NCBI GenBank assembly: GCA_020848835.1
Contig: JADLHJ010000027.1
Coordinates: 165,225 to 229,224 of the forward strand
Direction: 5' to 3'
Length of the DNA stretch: 64,000 bases
DNA from: Candidatus Hydrogenedentota bacterium
GTDB lineage: Bacteria; Hydrogenedentota; Hydrogenedentia; Hydrogenedentales; SLHB01
Shown: positions 7,697 through 16,992 of the stretch, piece by piece
Numbering within the stretch: position 1 is the first letter of the stretch
How the letters are laid out: each line of letters starts with the position of its first letter
Made by a program: the position numbers and the translations under genes
Notes under the pieces: model-generated
The model's database searches: none
Told to the model about the DNA's origin: nothing
What the model saw: only the letters and a program-made list of their open reading frames with translations

Positions 7697-9362
7697 CCTT
7701 TGTCGCGTGCCGCAAAGCCTTCAATTCTTTCATCGCGGCGTCTCCGCCTTTTCGGCCGAAAATATCGTGCAGGCGGCGGTAGACCGCGTAGAGTTTTTTG
7801 TAAGCCGCGTGGGCGTCTTTGTTTGGTTTGTAGACGGTATCGCGCAGGCGCGCCATTTTTTGGGCCGCAGCGGTAATGTCGGCGTAACCACCTGCTTCAA
7901 CGCCTGCTGCGACCGCACCCCACATCGCGGAACCGAGCGCGACGGTTTGATCGCTTGCGCTGATTTTGATTTCGCGATTGGTGACGTCTGCGAAGATTTG
8001 CATGAGCAGTGGATTTTTCCCAGGCAATCCGCCGCATGCATACAACTCGGTGATCGGTACGCCGCCCGCTTCGAGTTGCTTGATGATCGTGTAAGTGCCG
8101 AACGCAGTGCTTTCGAGGACCGCTCGGTACATTTCCGCGGGCGTCGTGGCGAGTGTCATGCCGATCATGAGACCGCTTAGATCGGTGTCGACGAGAATGC
8201 AGCGGTTGCCGTTCCACCAGTCGAGACACACGACACCGGATTCGCCGACTTTTAATTTCTCGGCTTCGCGTCCGAGGTAGCCGTGTACGTCGAGTCCCGC
8301 TTTCTTTGCTTCCTCGTACACGCTTGCGGGCACGCAGTTGTCCACGAACCAGGCGAAGATGTCGCCGACCGCGCTCTGGCCTGCTTCAAAACCGTAATAG
8401 CCGGGGAGGATGCCGTCTTTCACAACGCCGCACATGCCCTCGACAATTTTCTTTTCGATGCCGCAGACCATATGGCACAGGCTCGTGCCCATGATCATCA
8501 CCATTTTGCCTGCGTCAGTTACGGTTGCGGCTGGCACGGCAACATGCGCATCGACACCGCCCGTGGCGACGGCGGTACCGGGCTTGAGCCCAAGTTTCTC
8601 CGCCATCTCCGGCAATAATCCACCCGCGCGCACGCCCGCAGGGTAGATGTCGCTGCGCATTTTTTCGGCAATGACATTTTCAAATCGCGGATCGAGCGCC
8701 TTGAAGTATTCTTTGGATGGATAGCCTTCGTCCCAAATCGCTTTGTAGCCGGCAACACACGCGTTGCGCTTTTCTTTGCCGCAGAGTTGCAGTACGATCC
8801 AGTCACCCGCTTCGATCAGTCGATCGGCAGCGGCATATATTTCGGGCGCTTCGTCGAGAATTTGCAGTGCTTTGGGGATAAACCATTCGCTCGAGATCTT
8901 CCCGCCGTAGCGCGCGAGAAAATCCTCGCCGCGTTTTGCGGCCACTTCATTTACTTTGTCCGCTTCCGGCTGCGCGGCATGGTGTTTCCAGAGTTTTACC
9001 CACGCATGCGGGTTCGCTTCCCATTCCTTCTTCATGCAGAGCGGCGTGCCGTCTTTGTCGATGGGCAACATCGTGCATGCGGTGAAGTCCGTGCCGATGC
9101 CGATGACGTCCTCGCCGGAGATGCCTGCATCCTTCAGTGCGCGGGGAATGACTTTCTCCATTACGGAGAGGTAATCGCGCGGATTCTGCAATGCCCAATC
9201 TGGTGGTAGCTTCTTGCCCGTGCTCGGCAACACATCGTCGATTACGACATCGGGATAACGCTCTACCGCCGTGGCGACTTCTTCACCGTTATCGACTGCG
9301 ACGACCAGCGCGCGCGCCGATTCCGTGCCATAGTCCAACCCCAAGACATACTTCCGGCCCAT
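7671..9362 (-). CDS. araB: ribulokinase (FGGY carbohydrate kinase)
   Basis: ATP-dependent kinase phosphorylating ribulose (L-ribulose in the arabinose pathway), 563 residues, the same size as E. coli AraB. The N-terminal ATPase motif LGLDYGTESARALVV and the segment GIGTDFTACTMLP are typical, and the C-terminal FGGY region contains ACGGLPGKNPLLMQIFADV. No isomerase or epimerase gene is nearby, so the enzyme is isolated from any arabinose operon here and could act on another pentulose. The C-terminal tail EHGRPARD and the TGA are encoded by a palindromic repeat that seems to have landed on the gene end. Family is certain, exact substrate less so. Confidence 0.88.
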   Translation of the reverse strand: MGRKYVLGLDYGTESARALVVAVDNGEEVATAVERYPDVVIDDVLPSTGKKLPPDWALQNPRDYLSVMEKVIPRALKDAGISGEDVIGIGTDFTACTMLPIDKDGTPLCMKKEWEANPHAWVKLWKHHAAQPEADKVNEVAAKRGEDFLARYGGKISSEWFIPKALQILDEAPEIYAAADRLIEAGDWIVLQLCGKEKRNACVAGYKAIWDEGYPSKEYFKALDPRFENVIAEKMRSDIYPAGVRAGGLLPEMAEKLGLKPGTAVATGGVDAHVAVPAATVTDAGKMVMIMGTSLCHMVCGIEKKIVEGMCGVVKDGILPGYYGFEAGQSAVGDIFAWFVDNCVPASVYEEAKKAGLDVHGYLGREAEKLKVGESGVVCLDWWNGNRCILVDTDLSGLMIGMTLATTPAEMYRAVLESTAFGTYTIIKQLEAGGVPITELYACGGLPGKNPLLMQIFADVTNREIKISASDQTVALGSAMWGAVAAGVEAGGYADITAAAQKMARLRDTVYKPNKDAHAAYKKLYAVYRRLHDIFGRKGGDAAMKELKALRHATKEHGRPARD

Positions 9363-9389
9363 GTAACTTGCCCCCTCTCGATGCGATGA

Positions 9390-10427
9390 CTAATTGGTTT
9401 TTGATGCGCTCGACGCAGTTGCCGGTTGCGAAGATGCGTTCGGCGTGATTGCTGCGCTTAGATCGCGCGGAAAAACGACGTACAGCGACTGCGGGCTGAC
9501 ACCCTCGCCAAATGCAATCGTCAGAAAACCACGCGACATCCGCCCCGGTTGTTTGAGAAACGTGAGATCGATCTTTTGCTCCGCTGCGGCCTCCTTCGGC
9601 AAGGCGACCTCTTTGATTGCGCACACTTTTGCCTCAATAGACGCGATCGTGAATGGCTTACCTTTGGTGTGCTTTAAAGTTAGTGGTATTGTCGCTTCGT
9701 CTTTGCCTTCTTCAAATTTCACCTGCAACGGTGCGGGTGTGATCTGGATCATTGGGATTACATTGAAAGTCAGGTTGAGGTTTTGGGCTGCCTTGCCGTC
9801 GCGGTCGAACTCAATCTCGATGGGCACCGGGCGCTTTCCGGTGGGCAACGTTTCGTTGGCGCTGACTACTAACGTTTTTTCGCCTCCGTTCGCTGCTGTT
9901 TCAATTGCGACCTGGACTCCGCGCGAGCGCGTTGTTGCACCGAGTATCGTTACGTTGCCAGCATCTTTTGCGATGCGCAGCGGCAAGCGCACACTCGCGG
10001 GTTCACCCTGGTTTACATCTACGGTTAGCAGTTGTGTGTCGGTTTCGATGATCGGCGCGAAGGTCACTGAAGATGTGAAGATTAACTGTTCTGGCAACGG
10101 CGGGTCGGTCACGATGCGGATGTTTTTCACATTTTTGCCGACGGCGGCGGTGGTGACTTCGTAGGAAATTTCGCCGCGTCCGCCGGGTTGGATAACTTCT
10201 TTGCTTACAACCGCGGTTGTGCAATGACAGGTTGGCTTTGCATCAGTGACCTTGAATGGCACGGTGCCCGTGTTTTCGACGTAGAACTTGCCTTTTACCA
10301 CCGATCCGGCGAGTACGGTGCCGTGGTCCTGGTTCGGCTCGACGAGCTTTCCGGAAATCCCTTCCACCGCCCAGGCTGGCGTGACAAGACTTATGATGAC
10401 TGCGAAAAGAATCACGAACTGTCGCAT
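9390..10427 (-). CDS. exported DUF1573 protein
   Basis: A 345-residue secreted or periplasmic protein. The first 20 residues form a signal peptide ending in PAWA. Residues about 30-130 are a DUF1573 domain, an Ig-like fold: it has FYVENTGTVPFKVTDAKPTC, the CHCTTAVV motif and the LxPGGRGEI strand. The rest consists of further beta-rich segments of similar style. DUF1573 proteins are common in Bacteroidota and Planctomycetota envelopes; their function is not known. It is 27 bp downstream-adjacent to ribulokinase on the same strand (upstream of it in transcription order), so the two may share a transcript, though the link in function is unclear. Confidence 0.8.
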   Translation of the reverse strand: MRQFVILFAVIISLVTPAWAVEGISGKLVEPNQDHGTVLAGSVVKGKFYVENTGTVPFKVTDAKPTCHCTTAVVSKEVIQPGGRGEISYEVTTAAVGKNVKNIRIVTDPPLPEQLIFTSSVTFAPIIETDTQLLTVDVNQGEPASVRLPLRIAKDAGNVTILGATTRSRGVQVAIETAANGGEKTLVVSANETLPTGKRPVPIEIEFDRDGKAAQNLNLTFNVIPMIQITPAPLQVKFEEGKDEATIPLTLKHTKGKPFTIASIEAKVCAIKEVALPKEAAAEQKIDLTFLKQPGRMSRGFLTIAFGEGVSPQSLYVVFPRDLSAAITPNASSQPATASSASKTN

Positions 10428-10550
10428 GGGGTTCCTACCTCATTTCGCCCGAAACAGGCACGTAATTGCACCGTCGCGACAGTATAACGTATGAGAAATT
10501 TGGGTGCATCCGCGCCAGAGTGGGCATATCGGACGTATAGCTGGAGTAGT

Positions 10551-11264
10551 ATGTCGAATATGTATCCCAACGCATGTGAAACGGCGTATCAGATTTTCAC
10601 GTTCCGTACCAAAAAGAAGACGGTTCGGTTTCTTGTTTCTTCCTCTGTCATGCGGCAGATTCCATCTTTAGAAGAGATATTGATGCGTGCTTGCGCCAAC
10701 GATACGGTGACTTGGCCGCAAAGCATCGTGATTACTGCCGTCGGCGAGAATCGCTGGGTTCCAGGCGATAGCCTGCATATGGTCTTCCCCGAGTGGCTTT
10801 TTAATAAAGTGTCCGAAGAACAAGCAAAACAACGACGCTGGTGGAAGCGGCTCATAGTGGGCCGTCGAATAGATTGGCCTTCGTGGGACATTGCATGGAC
10901 ACTTGCCTATTATCTGCAGCCGATTCAACCGGACGACTGGCCGCCAACCTATGATGCAGTATTTCTGAGACACGCCATAGACATGCCATTTGCATATCGG
11001 CCAATAGGCACTACTTTTAGAGCCTTGCTTCTGCTCCCGCTCTTGATTCTTTTATTGATAGCGGGCTTGCTAGGCCCGTTTGTCTATAGTCGAAATCCAA
11101 AGCTCTTGTATCTTCGAGCTCATTTTCAAATCGCGTTCGGCCGCGCGCAAGGGCTGAGCCGCACGCGCCAGCGGTTGCGTGAGCTTGGTGAACCGGAAGA
11201 AAAATTGAAAGAGCTTGCGATTCGGCCTTGCCTGAATGTGGTGAAGTCCGAGCGGCCGGATTAA
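10551..11264 (+). CDS. hypothetical protein with one membrane segment
   Basis: No domain is recognised. The start at ATG 10551 is preferred because GGAG lies just before it; ATG 10491 would add 20 residues. Residues about 160-182 are a strong Leu-rich membrane span, with a soluble N-terminal part containing many Trp residues and a basic, helical C-terminal part (RQRLRELGEPEEKLKEL). The stop codon shares the palindrome TTAA with the stop of the convergent dcd gene. Base composition is somewhat A+T-richer than the neighbours. Probably a membrane-bound protein of unknown role. Confidence 0.6.
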   Translation: MSNMYPNACETAYQIFTFRTKKKTVRFLVSSSVMRQIPSLEEILMRACANDTVTWPQSIVITAVGENRWVPGDSLHMVFPEWLFNKVSEEQAKQRRWWKRLIVGRRIDWPSWDIAWTLAYYLQPIQPDDWPPTYDAVFLRHAIDMPFAYRPIGTTFRALLLLPLLILLLIAGLLGPFVYSRNPKLLYLRAHFQIAFGRAQGLSRTRQRLRELGEPEEKLKELAIRPCLNVVKSERPD

Positions 11265-11815
11265 TCCCGCGGGACTTCGATGTCCAAATACGCGCGGGAA
11301 CCCGTGGTTTCGCGTTGGCCCTGATATTTTCCGCGGTACGGGTTTTCGACAGGGCCGTCGGCGGCGGCGATGACGAGTTGGCAGATTCGGCGTCCAGCCT
11401 GGATGCGCATGGGGGCGCTGTTGGCGTTAAATAGTTCGAGGGTGATTGCGCCTTCGAAACCGGGGTCGACCCAACCGGCGTTTTGAATGAAGAGTCCGAG
11501 GCGGCCGATGGAGCTGCGGCCTTCCACGAATGCGGTGAGATAATCCGGCAGCGCGATGAACTCGTGCGTGGTAGCGAGGACAAACCCGTGCGCGGGAACG
11601 ACGAAGAATTCGCCTTCGACCTTTTCGTACTCGATAGGCTCTGACATCGAGTACATGCCCTGCGTTGCGCGCGGCGTGAGGAATGTCGTGCCGAGGCGCA
11701 GGTCTACCGATGCGGGCCCGATTTGTACGGGCTCTATGGGTTCGACGCGCAACTCACCGTTGGCGAGCAATTCCTTAATTTTGCGATCGGGCAGAATCAC
11801 GAGACGGTCCCCCAA
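11261..11815 (-). CDS. dcd: dCTP deaminase
   Basis: Deaminates dCTP to dUTP for dTMP synthesis (or, in bifunctional members, on to dUMP), acting in the cytosol as a trimer. The 184 residues include the family signature EGRSSIGRLGLFIQNAGWV followed by DPGFEGAITLELFN, which holds the catalytic Glu, and the C-terminal QLVIAAADGPV segment. Length is normal. Whether it also has dUTPase activity cannot be judged safely. The gene overlaps the end of the convergent hypothetical gene by 4 bp and stands about 120 bp after the PilZ gene 3' end. Confidence 0.95.
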   Translation of the reverse strand: MGDRLVILPDRKIKELLANGELRVEPIEPVQIGPASVDLRLGTTFLTPRATQGMYSMSEPIEYEKVEGEFFVVPAHGFVLATTHEFIALPDYLTAFVEGRSSIGRLGLFIQNAGWVDPGFEGAITLELFNANSAPMRIQAGRRICQLVIAAADGPVENPYRGKYQGQRETTGSRAYLDIEVPRD

Positions 11816-11902
11816 GTTTTCAGGGGAATTTTAGGACAGGATTTCTGCGGGCGCAAATTGGCGGGGTTGAAGCAAACAAGCAAGTCGTCGCGTTTTTGAC
11901 CG

Positions 11903-11937
11903 AACGCGGTGCTGGGCTTAGAGACGCGCCGCGCTCA
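11903..11937. repeat. short dispersed hairpin repeat, copy B
   Basis: Contains the same 17 nt GAGACGCGCCGCGCTCA as copy A (1412-1428) and a similar upstream part (GGGCTT). CGCGGTGC pairs with GCGCCGCG. The last three bases are the complement of the TGA stop of the PilZ gene. Confidence 0.6.
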
Positions 11938-12375
11938 ATCCTCTTTCTTCGTTAACGCCTCGCGTAGCGAAAACAGGCCTTGCACAAAGGTGGCGAATTC
12001 CATGTTTTGCGTGAGGGCGTCGCCGAAGCGCACGCCTATCCACATGCGGCTTTCGATATCCGGTTTCGTGCGCACGACTTCGGCAGGGCCAATAAACATG
12101 GCCGGCAGATATTCCGCGACGGCAAAGCGTTTCGTAGGTATTGCTACGACAATACGTTGACCGACGGTCAGTTTATGTTTGGTGACCAGCCATGCACCCG
12201 TTACGGAGAGATTGCGGATGATGCCGGGTCCAATCAGGATGCGCGGTGATTCCTCTTCCGACTGCGCCTTGATGGAAAGCTTTAGTCGAAACTTAAATCG
12301 CGTGGCGGCGCGTAGATCCGCTTTCTTAGGTTCAAACGGATCACTCCATGCGGCATTCGTGTCATACCGAGCCAT
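11935..12375 (-). CDS. PilZ domain protein
   Basis: A 146-residue protein consisting mostly of one PilZ domain, the common receptor for cyclic di-GMP. The binding signature is visible as RAATRFKFRL (the RxxxR element) and NLSVTGAWL (the D/NxSxxG element), followed by beta strands and WIGVRFGD. It has no signal peptide or partner domain, so it probably works by binding another protein once loaded with c-di-GMP. It stands alone. A second PilZ protein is encoded at 17373-17834. Its stop codon falls in a dispersed repeat. Confidence 0.85.
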   Translation of the reverse strand: MARYDTNAAWSDPFEPKKADLRAATRFKFRLKLSIKAQSEEESPRILIGPGIIRNLSVTGAWLVTKHKLTVGQRIVVAIPTKRFAVAEYLPAMFIGPAEVVRTKPDIESRMWIGVRFGDALTQNMEFATFVQGLFSLREALTKKED

Positions 12376-12662
12376 AGCCCATCGCTCCCTTTTCTCCGGA
12401 AAACATCATAGCACACACTTTTACGGGTGTCTACACAAAATCCATATTTCGCATTTTAATTATTAAGCTTAATCATGCCAAGGGCTAAAGCTCGGCATCG
12501 CAGTGCATTGGTAGAGGCGGGAACTCCCAACAATGAGCTGCCGTAAACCAATTGGTATAATCGGTGGTCAGACGGGTACGTCGTATACCGTCACCGGGAT
12601 TCATGCGTACCATCATGCAAAACCCTGGGTGATTAATTGGTTCCATAGAGACACTTTCACCT

Positions 12663-13874
12663 ATGTCCTGGTTCGAATATATGCGCGTGGCGCTGGATTC
12701 AGTCGCGCAAAACAAAGTGCGGTCCTTTCTCACCATGATCGGTGTGACTATCGGCGTGCTGGCGGTGATTCTGCTGGTTGCGCTGGGTGAGGGTGCGCAG
12801 GCCTATGTCGCGAAGGAATTCGCGGACATGGGCACCAACCTGCTGATCATTACTCCGGGTAAACAAGAGACCTCGGGAATGATGCCGATCATCGCGGGCA
12901 GCTTTCGCAAGCTCACGTATGAAAACGCGAAAGAGATTCAACGCAACGCTGTCGGTGTGAAGGAAGTCTCGCCGGAGGTGCTCGGGGCGGGTTCGGTCAA
13001 GTACCGCGATCGCGAGCGCGACACAATGATTCTCGCGGTAACGCCGGCGCTGGAACGCATACGCGACGTGCATGTGGACATTGGCCGCTTTCTCGATGAG
13101 AAGGACATCGAAAAGAACAACAAGGTGTGCGTGCTCGGAGCTGGGCTACGCGACGAGTTGTTCGGCAATGCGAATCCGCTTGGCGAACGCGTGTCCATCA
13201 ACCGCAGTAAACACCTCGTCATCGGCGTGATGGAACGCAAAGGCGTGACACTGGGAATTGATGCTGACAGCATCGCGCTGGTCCCGCTTTTGAGCGGGCA
13301 GCAAATGTTCTACGGCGGTGAAGACGAGTTGTACCAGATCGTCGTGCAGGCAAACAGCCCGGAAGAAACGACGCGCGCAACAGAATCCATGCGCGCGATA
13401 CTAACCGCCGCGCACGACTACACCGAAGATTTTACGATTCTCGATCAGACTTCAATGCTTGCCACCCTTGACAAGATATTCATGGCGCTCAAGGTGATGC
13501 TGTCGGGTATTGCGTCGATTTCACTCCTGGTGGGTGGTATCGGAATCATGAACATCATGCTTGTGTCTGTGCGCGAACGCACACGTGAAGTGGGCATTCG
13601 CAAATCTGTTGGCGCTACCCGCCGCGACATCGGCATGCAGTTCGCGATTGAGGCGATTACGTTGAGTTGCATCGGCGGCGTGGTGGGCATTCTGCTCGCG
13701 TATGCCGGCACTTGGACGATGCGGCAGTTTTATCCTTCGTTTCCAATAGAGGCGTCAATGTGGTCCATTGTCGTGGCGTTTGCATTCAGTGCGACGGTGG
13801 GTATTTTCTTCGGCGCATATCCCGCCATCAAGGCCGCGAGTGTTGACCCGGTTGAGGCCTTGCGCTACGAATAG
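12663..13874 (+). CDS. MacB-like ABC transporter permease
   Basis: An inner-membrane permease of the MacB/FtsX family, 403 residues. It has the expected layout: one N-terminal span (FLTMIGVTIGVLAVILLVALG), a large periplasmic MacB_PCD-like domain (about 50-240) and three C-terminal spans with the conserved LVGGIGIMNIMLVSVRERTREV and GIRKSVGATRRDI motifs. These systems use ATP to drive export of lipoproteins or small molecules, or to transmit force. No ATPase or MacA-type adaptor gene is adjacent, so its partner must be encoded elsewhere. No clear ribosome site precedes the ATG. A perfect TATAAT lies at 12557-12562 in the 287-bp upstream gap. Confidence 0.9.
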   Translation: MSWFEYMRVALDSVAQNKVRSFLTMIGVTIGVLAVILLVALGEGAQAYVAKEFADMGTNLLIITPGKQETSGMMPIIAGSFRKLTYENAKEIQRNAVGVKEVSPEVLGAGSVKYRDRERDTMILAVTPALERIRDVHVDIGRFLDEKDIEKNNKVCVLGAGLRDELFGNANPLGERVSINRSKHLVIGVMERKGVTLGIDADSIALVPLLSGQQMFYGGEDELYQIVVQANSPEETTRATESMRAILTAAHDYTEDFTILDQTSMLATLDKIFMALKVMLSGIASISLLVGGIGIMNIMLVSVRERTREVGIRKSVGATRRDIGMQFAIEAITLSCIGGVVGILLAYAGTWTMRQFYPSFPIEASMWSIVVAFAFSATVGIFFGAYPAIKAASVDPVEALRYE

Positions 13875-13876
13875 CG

Positions 13877-14323
13877 ATGCGCATCTTCGACCACGATTAT
13901 GCGAACGACGTCATTACCCGTCTGAACCGCATTAAGCCAGACACGAAACCACAATGGGGCACGATGACCCCTCCGCGAATGATTGGGCATCTCGCATTCT
14001 GGGTGAAGTATTCGATGGGCAAAGGGGATGAATTTCCTTTTGCCGGAAATTGGGTTACGACAAGAATCGTCGGTCCCATAACATTGACGGGCTGGTTGCC
14101 TGTGCCGCGCAATCTAAAGCTCGAACGCAAAGTAGCAGTGCCCGATTCAACGCATGCCGATACCGAAACATTGCATGCCTTGCTTGAGACCTATTTGGAA
14201 CTGGTGCAGTCAGGGGAACTCACACCGTACCGGCATCCATTCTTTGGGGATATTGGCGTAGACGGTTGGGCGAGAATGCATGTCGTGCATTTCGAGCATC
14301 ACTTGAAACAGTTTGGGGTTTAG
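13877..14323 (+). CDS. DUF1569 protein
   Basis: A 148-residue cytosolic protein of the DUF1569 family, a branch of the DinB-like four-helix fold. Typical features are the LNRIKPDTKPQWGTMTPPRM segment, the following GHLAFWVKY (a conserved His), and the C-terminal MHVVHFEHHLKQFGV with further His residues that could bind metal. It begins 2 bp after the MacB-like permease stop codon, so the two are translated from one transcript, but no functional link is known. Function of the family is not established. Confidence 0.8.
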   Translation: MRIFDHDYANDVITRLNRIKPDTKPQWGTMTPPRMIGHLAFWVKYSMGKGDEFPFAGNWVTTRIVGPITLTGWLPVPRNLKLERKVAVPDSTHADTETLHALLETYLELVQSGELTPYRHPFFGDIGVDGWARMHVVHFEHHLKQFGV

Positions 14324-14356
14324 CAGCACAGACTATTTTGAGCGCCAACATCCAAC

Positions 14357-14383
14357 GCGTCGTCTACCCGCCATCGCACTCCA
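14357..14383. repeat. diverged half-copy of the 38-bp inverted-repeat element
   Basis: Reading the minus strand, TTGGAGTGCGATGGCGGG followed by TAGACGACGC resembles the arms of the inverted repeat at 39000-39170 (TGGAGTGCGGCGGCGGG, TAGACGCCGC). It lies between convergent DUF1569 and plsY genes. No second arm was found here. Confidence 0.5.
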
Positions 14384-14406
14384 ATGGCGCTTGGCATAAG
14401 TCGAAA

Positions 14407-15036
14407 TCAAAACACTTTGCTCTCTTCGCCGCGCACGATACGGCCGATATTCGCGCGATGTTTCAAGATGACGAGGATCGCGACGATAGTGACCACGATG
14501 CGGAGTGCCCATACGTTGGGCAATAGATGCGTCGGTGCGGTGGCTATGTCGAACGGAATTGTGTATACACTCGCGGTCATCACTATCGCGCCGCCAATGG
14601 ATCCGGCGCTCACCATTCGCGTCAGCAAGACGATCGCCGTGAATGAAACCGCAGCCGCCAACGTAGGCAGGGGGCACAGTGCAAGAAAAACACCGAGGCT
14701 GGTGGCCACGCCTTTTCCACCTTTGAATTTCAGAAAGAGTGACGCAAGATGCCCGAGGATTGCTGCGATTCCACAGGCCAGCGGCGCATAGGGCCAATCG
14801 CTCATTCGTGAAAACACGAGTACGGGGATCAAACCTTTCAGCGCATCGCCCGCAAGTGCAACGGCGCCGAGGCCCTTACCGAGGACACGCATGGTGTTCG
14901 TTGCACCGATATTTTTACTGCCGTGTTCGCGGATATCGATCTTGCGCAGCCATAGGCCGAGCCAAAGGCCGGTGGGTATCGAGCCGAGGATATAGGAAAG
15001 CAGGATGGCGCTCGCAGTCATTAACGCCGGACTCAT
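14407..15036 (-). CDS. plsY: glycerol-3-phosphate acyltransferase PlsY
   Basis: Integral membrane enzyme that moves an acyl group from acyl-phosphate to glycerol-3-phosphate, the first step of phospholipid synthesis. The 209 residues show about five membrane spans and the conserved motifs SYILGSIPTG, HGSKNIGATNTMRVLGK and FKGGKGVAT. Its start overlaps the der stop codon by 4 bp (ATGA), so translation is coupled in the order pgsA-der-plsY. Placement beside der is seen in several bacterial genomes. Confidence 0.95.
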   Translation of the reverse strand: MSPALMTASAILLSYILGSIPTGLWLGLWLRKIDIREHGSKNIGATNTMRVLGKGLGAVALAGDALKGLIPVLVFSRMSDWPYAPLACGIAAILGHLASLFLKFKGGKGVATSLGVFLALCPLPTLAAAVSFTAIVLLTRMVSAGSIGGAIVMTASVYTIPFDIATAPTHLLPNVWALRIVVTIVAILVILKHRANIGRIVRGEESKVF

Positions 15037-16391
15037 TCAGACTCGTCCTTCTCTTTCCGTTCTCCTTCGCGCAATTCGATCGTGATGGGCACGCCCTCAA
15101 ACCCGTATTGCTCACGCAACTGGTTTTCGATGTGGCGCAGATAGCTGAAATGGAAAAAGCTCTTGCGGTTTACGAACAGCACAAACACGGTTGGTCTTGC
15201 GCTTACCTGCGTGGCGTATTTGATACGCGCAATTTTTCCGTGGTGCATTGCCGGCGCCTGGTTTGTGCGGACTTTCTCAATGAAGACATTGAGCTCGTGC
15301 GTAGGTATGCGCTTTTCGGCATCCGCGGCCACGCGATCGATGTACTCGAAGACGGTGAATACGCGCTGACGCGTGATGTTCGAGATGGTCACCGTCGGCA
15401 CATGCTTGAGGAAGGGGGCTTTGAATTCGATCTCATCGGCGAGATCCTTGAAGCGGCGTTCCTTGTCTTCGACAAGGTCCCACTTGGTCCATACGAGGAT
15501 CATCGCGCGGCCTTGCTCGACGATGTAACTGACAATGCGCTTGTCCTGTTCGGTGATGCCTTCGTTGGCATTCATTAGTACGAGGCAAACGTCTGCGCGG
15601 CGCACGGCGCGTAAGGACCGCGCGACGCTGAACCGTTCTACATCCTTGCTAATCCCCGCTTTTTTGCGCAGGCCTGCGGTATCGATCAGCAGATACTCTT
15701 TGTCCTTCCACTTGAACTCGATGTCGATCGCATCGCGCGTGGTGCCGGGTACATCGTCCACGATGTTTCGTTCTTCGTTGAGAATTGCGTTGATGTACGA
15801 CGACTTACCGACATTGGGTTTACCAAGCACTGCGACGCGCGTGACCTTGCGTTCTTCTGTTTCCTCTACAACTTCCACGCGTTCGGGTAGCAATGCAGTA
15901 ATCGCGTCGACCAGTTCTTCAATACCGAGGCCGTGTCCCGAAGAGGTGGCGATCGGATCGCCTAGGCCAAGCTCGTAGAATTCAGTTCGGTTCTCGCGGA
16001 GTTTTGCGTTGTCCAATTTGTTTGCCGCGATGATGATCGGTTTGCTGTATTTGAACAAGTTGTCGCGGATGTCGAAATCGCCTTTGGTCAAGACTTGTTG
16101 GCCGTCGATGACGAAGACGATGACGTTGGCTTCGTCGAGCGCGGACTTGACCTGCTCCTGCATCTTGCTCGTCACGGGATCGGTCGCGTTCTCCACGATG
16201 CCGCCGGTATCCACCACGCGGAACTTGCGCCCATCCCAATCGGCGACGCCGTAAGCGCGATCGCGGGTCACGCCCGCTTCGTCGTGCACGATGGCGCTTT
16301 GACGCCCGACGATGCGGTTGAACAACGTCGATTTACCGACGTTTGGCCGGCCGCATATTGCGACCAAGGGTAGTTTAGAACGGCGCGCCAT
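15033..16391 (-). CDS. der: ribosome biogenesis GTPase Der (EngA)
   Basis: Essential GTPase with two G domains in tandem that helps assemble the 50S ribosomal subunit. The first P-loop is GRPNVGKST (residues about 14-22) with DTGG and NKLD; the second is GKPNVGKSS with DTAG and TKWD. A C-terminal KH-like domain follows and ends in a charged tail (REGERKEKDESE). The 452 residues are normal length. It overlaps pgsA by one base (TAATG) and plsY by four, an operon arrangement. Confidence 0.97.
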   Translation of the reverse strand: MARRSKLPLVAICGRPNVGKSTLFNRIVGRQSAIVHDEAGVTRDRAYGVADWDGRKFRVVDTGGIVENATDPVTSKMQEQVKSALDEANVIVFVIDGQQVLTKGDFDIRDNLFKYSKPIIIAANKLDNAKLRENRTEFYELGLGDPIATSSGHGLGIEELVDAITALLPERVEVVEETEERKVTRVAVLGKPNVGKSSYINAILNEERNIVDDVPGTTRDAIDIEFKWKDKEYLLIDTAGLRKKAGISKDVERFSVARSLRAVRRADVCLVLMNANEGITEQDKRIVSYIVEQGRAMILVWTKWDLVEDKERRFKDLADEIEFKAPFLKHVPTVTISNITRQRVFTVFEYIDRVAADAEKRIPTHELNVFIEKVRTNQAPAMHHGKIARIKYATQVSARPTVFVLFVNRKSFFHFSYLRHIENQLREQYGFEGVPITIELREGERKEKDESE

Positions 16392-16948
16392 TAGGCTTGG
16401 TCCTCATTTCCAACTTGTTTAATGCCCGCGTGCAGGTAGTCCGCAAAGGAAATCACCGCAACAGCGAGCGTGGTGTACATCAATCCAGTCACAAAGCCCG
16501 GCGGCAACTCGAGCAGTATCGAAATAATCAGTGCCATTTGAAAAACCGTTGTCAGCTTTCCGCTGATCTGCGGCCGCGTACGTAGCGGACCGAAGTATTC
16601 GTTTATCAGATACGCGCCAATCACGATGATTACGTCGCGCCCGAGGATCGCGACGGGAAACCACGTGGGCACCGTCGTGCGCAGGTGTTCATTTACCGCC
16701 AGGAAGACCAGCGCCAGGTTCACGAGCAACTTGTCCGCAAGTGGATCGAGTACTGCACCCAGTTTTGTCTTTTGGTTATATGCCCTCGCGATGAACCCGT
16801 CGATCGCATCCGAAACGGTCGCCGCGACAAACACGCAGAGCGCGGAATACCGCAACCACTGATTGTCCGGTGTATAGGTCATCACCAGCACAATAAAGAC
16901 GGGGACCAAAATGAGGCGCCCAACTGTGATTCGGTTTGCAAGTGTCAT
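16391..16948 (-). CDS. pgsA: CDP-diacylglycerol-glycerol-3-phosphate 3-phosphatidyltransferase
   Basis: Inner-membrane enzyme that makes phosphatidylglycerol phosphate. The CDP-alcohol phosphotransferase signature D-x2-D-G-x2-A-R-x8-G-x3-D-x3-D is complete, starting at SDAIDGFIARA and ending VLDPLAD. The protein has 185 residues and about six hydrophobic segments. It heads the pgsA-der-plsY group, bringing two phospholipid enzymes around a ribosome-assembly GTPase. The receiver gene ends 44 bp upstream, so the signalling pair and this group may be on one transcript. Confidence 0.92.
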   Translation of the reverse strand: MTLANRITVGRLILVPVFIVLVMTYTPDNQWLRYSALCVFVAATVSDAIDGFIARAYNQKTKLGAVLDPLADKLLVNLALVFLAVNEHLRTTVPTWFPVAILGRDVIIVIGAYLINEYFGPLRTRPQISGKLTTVFQMALIISILLELPPGFVTGLMYTTLAVAVISFADYLHAGIKQVGNEDQA

Positions 16949-16992
16949 TCGGTGTCGTCCGGCGCGTGGGCGCTTCGCGCGAAATCGCCGGT

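Noticed and set aside
12663..12690. GGTTCGAAT-like bases resembling a tRNA T-loop
   Set aside because: They are inside the MacB-like coding sequence and no cloverleaf can be drawn around them.
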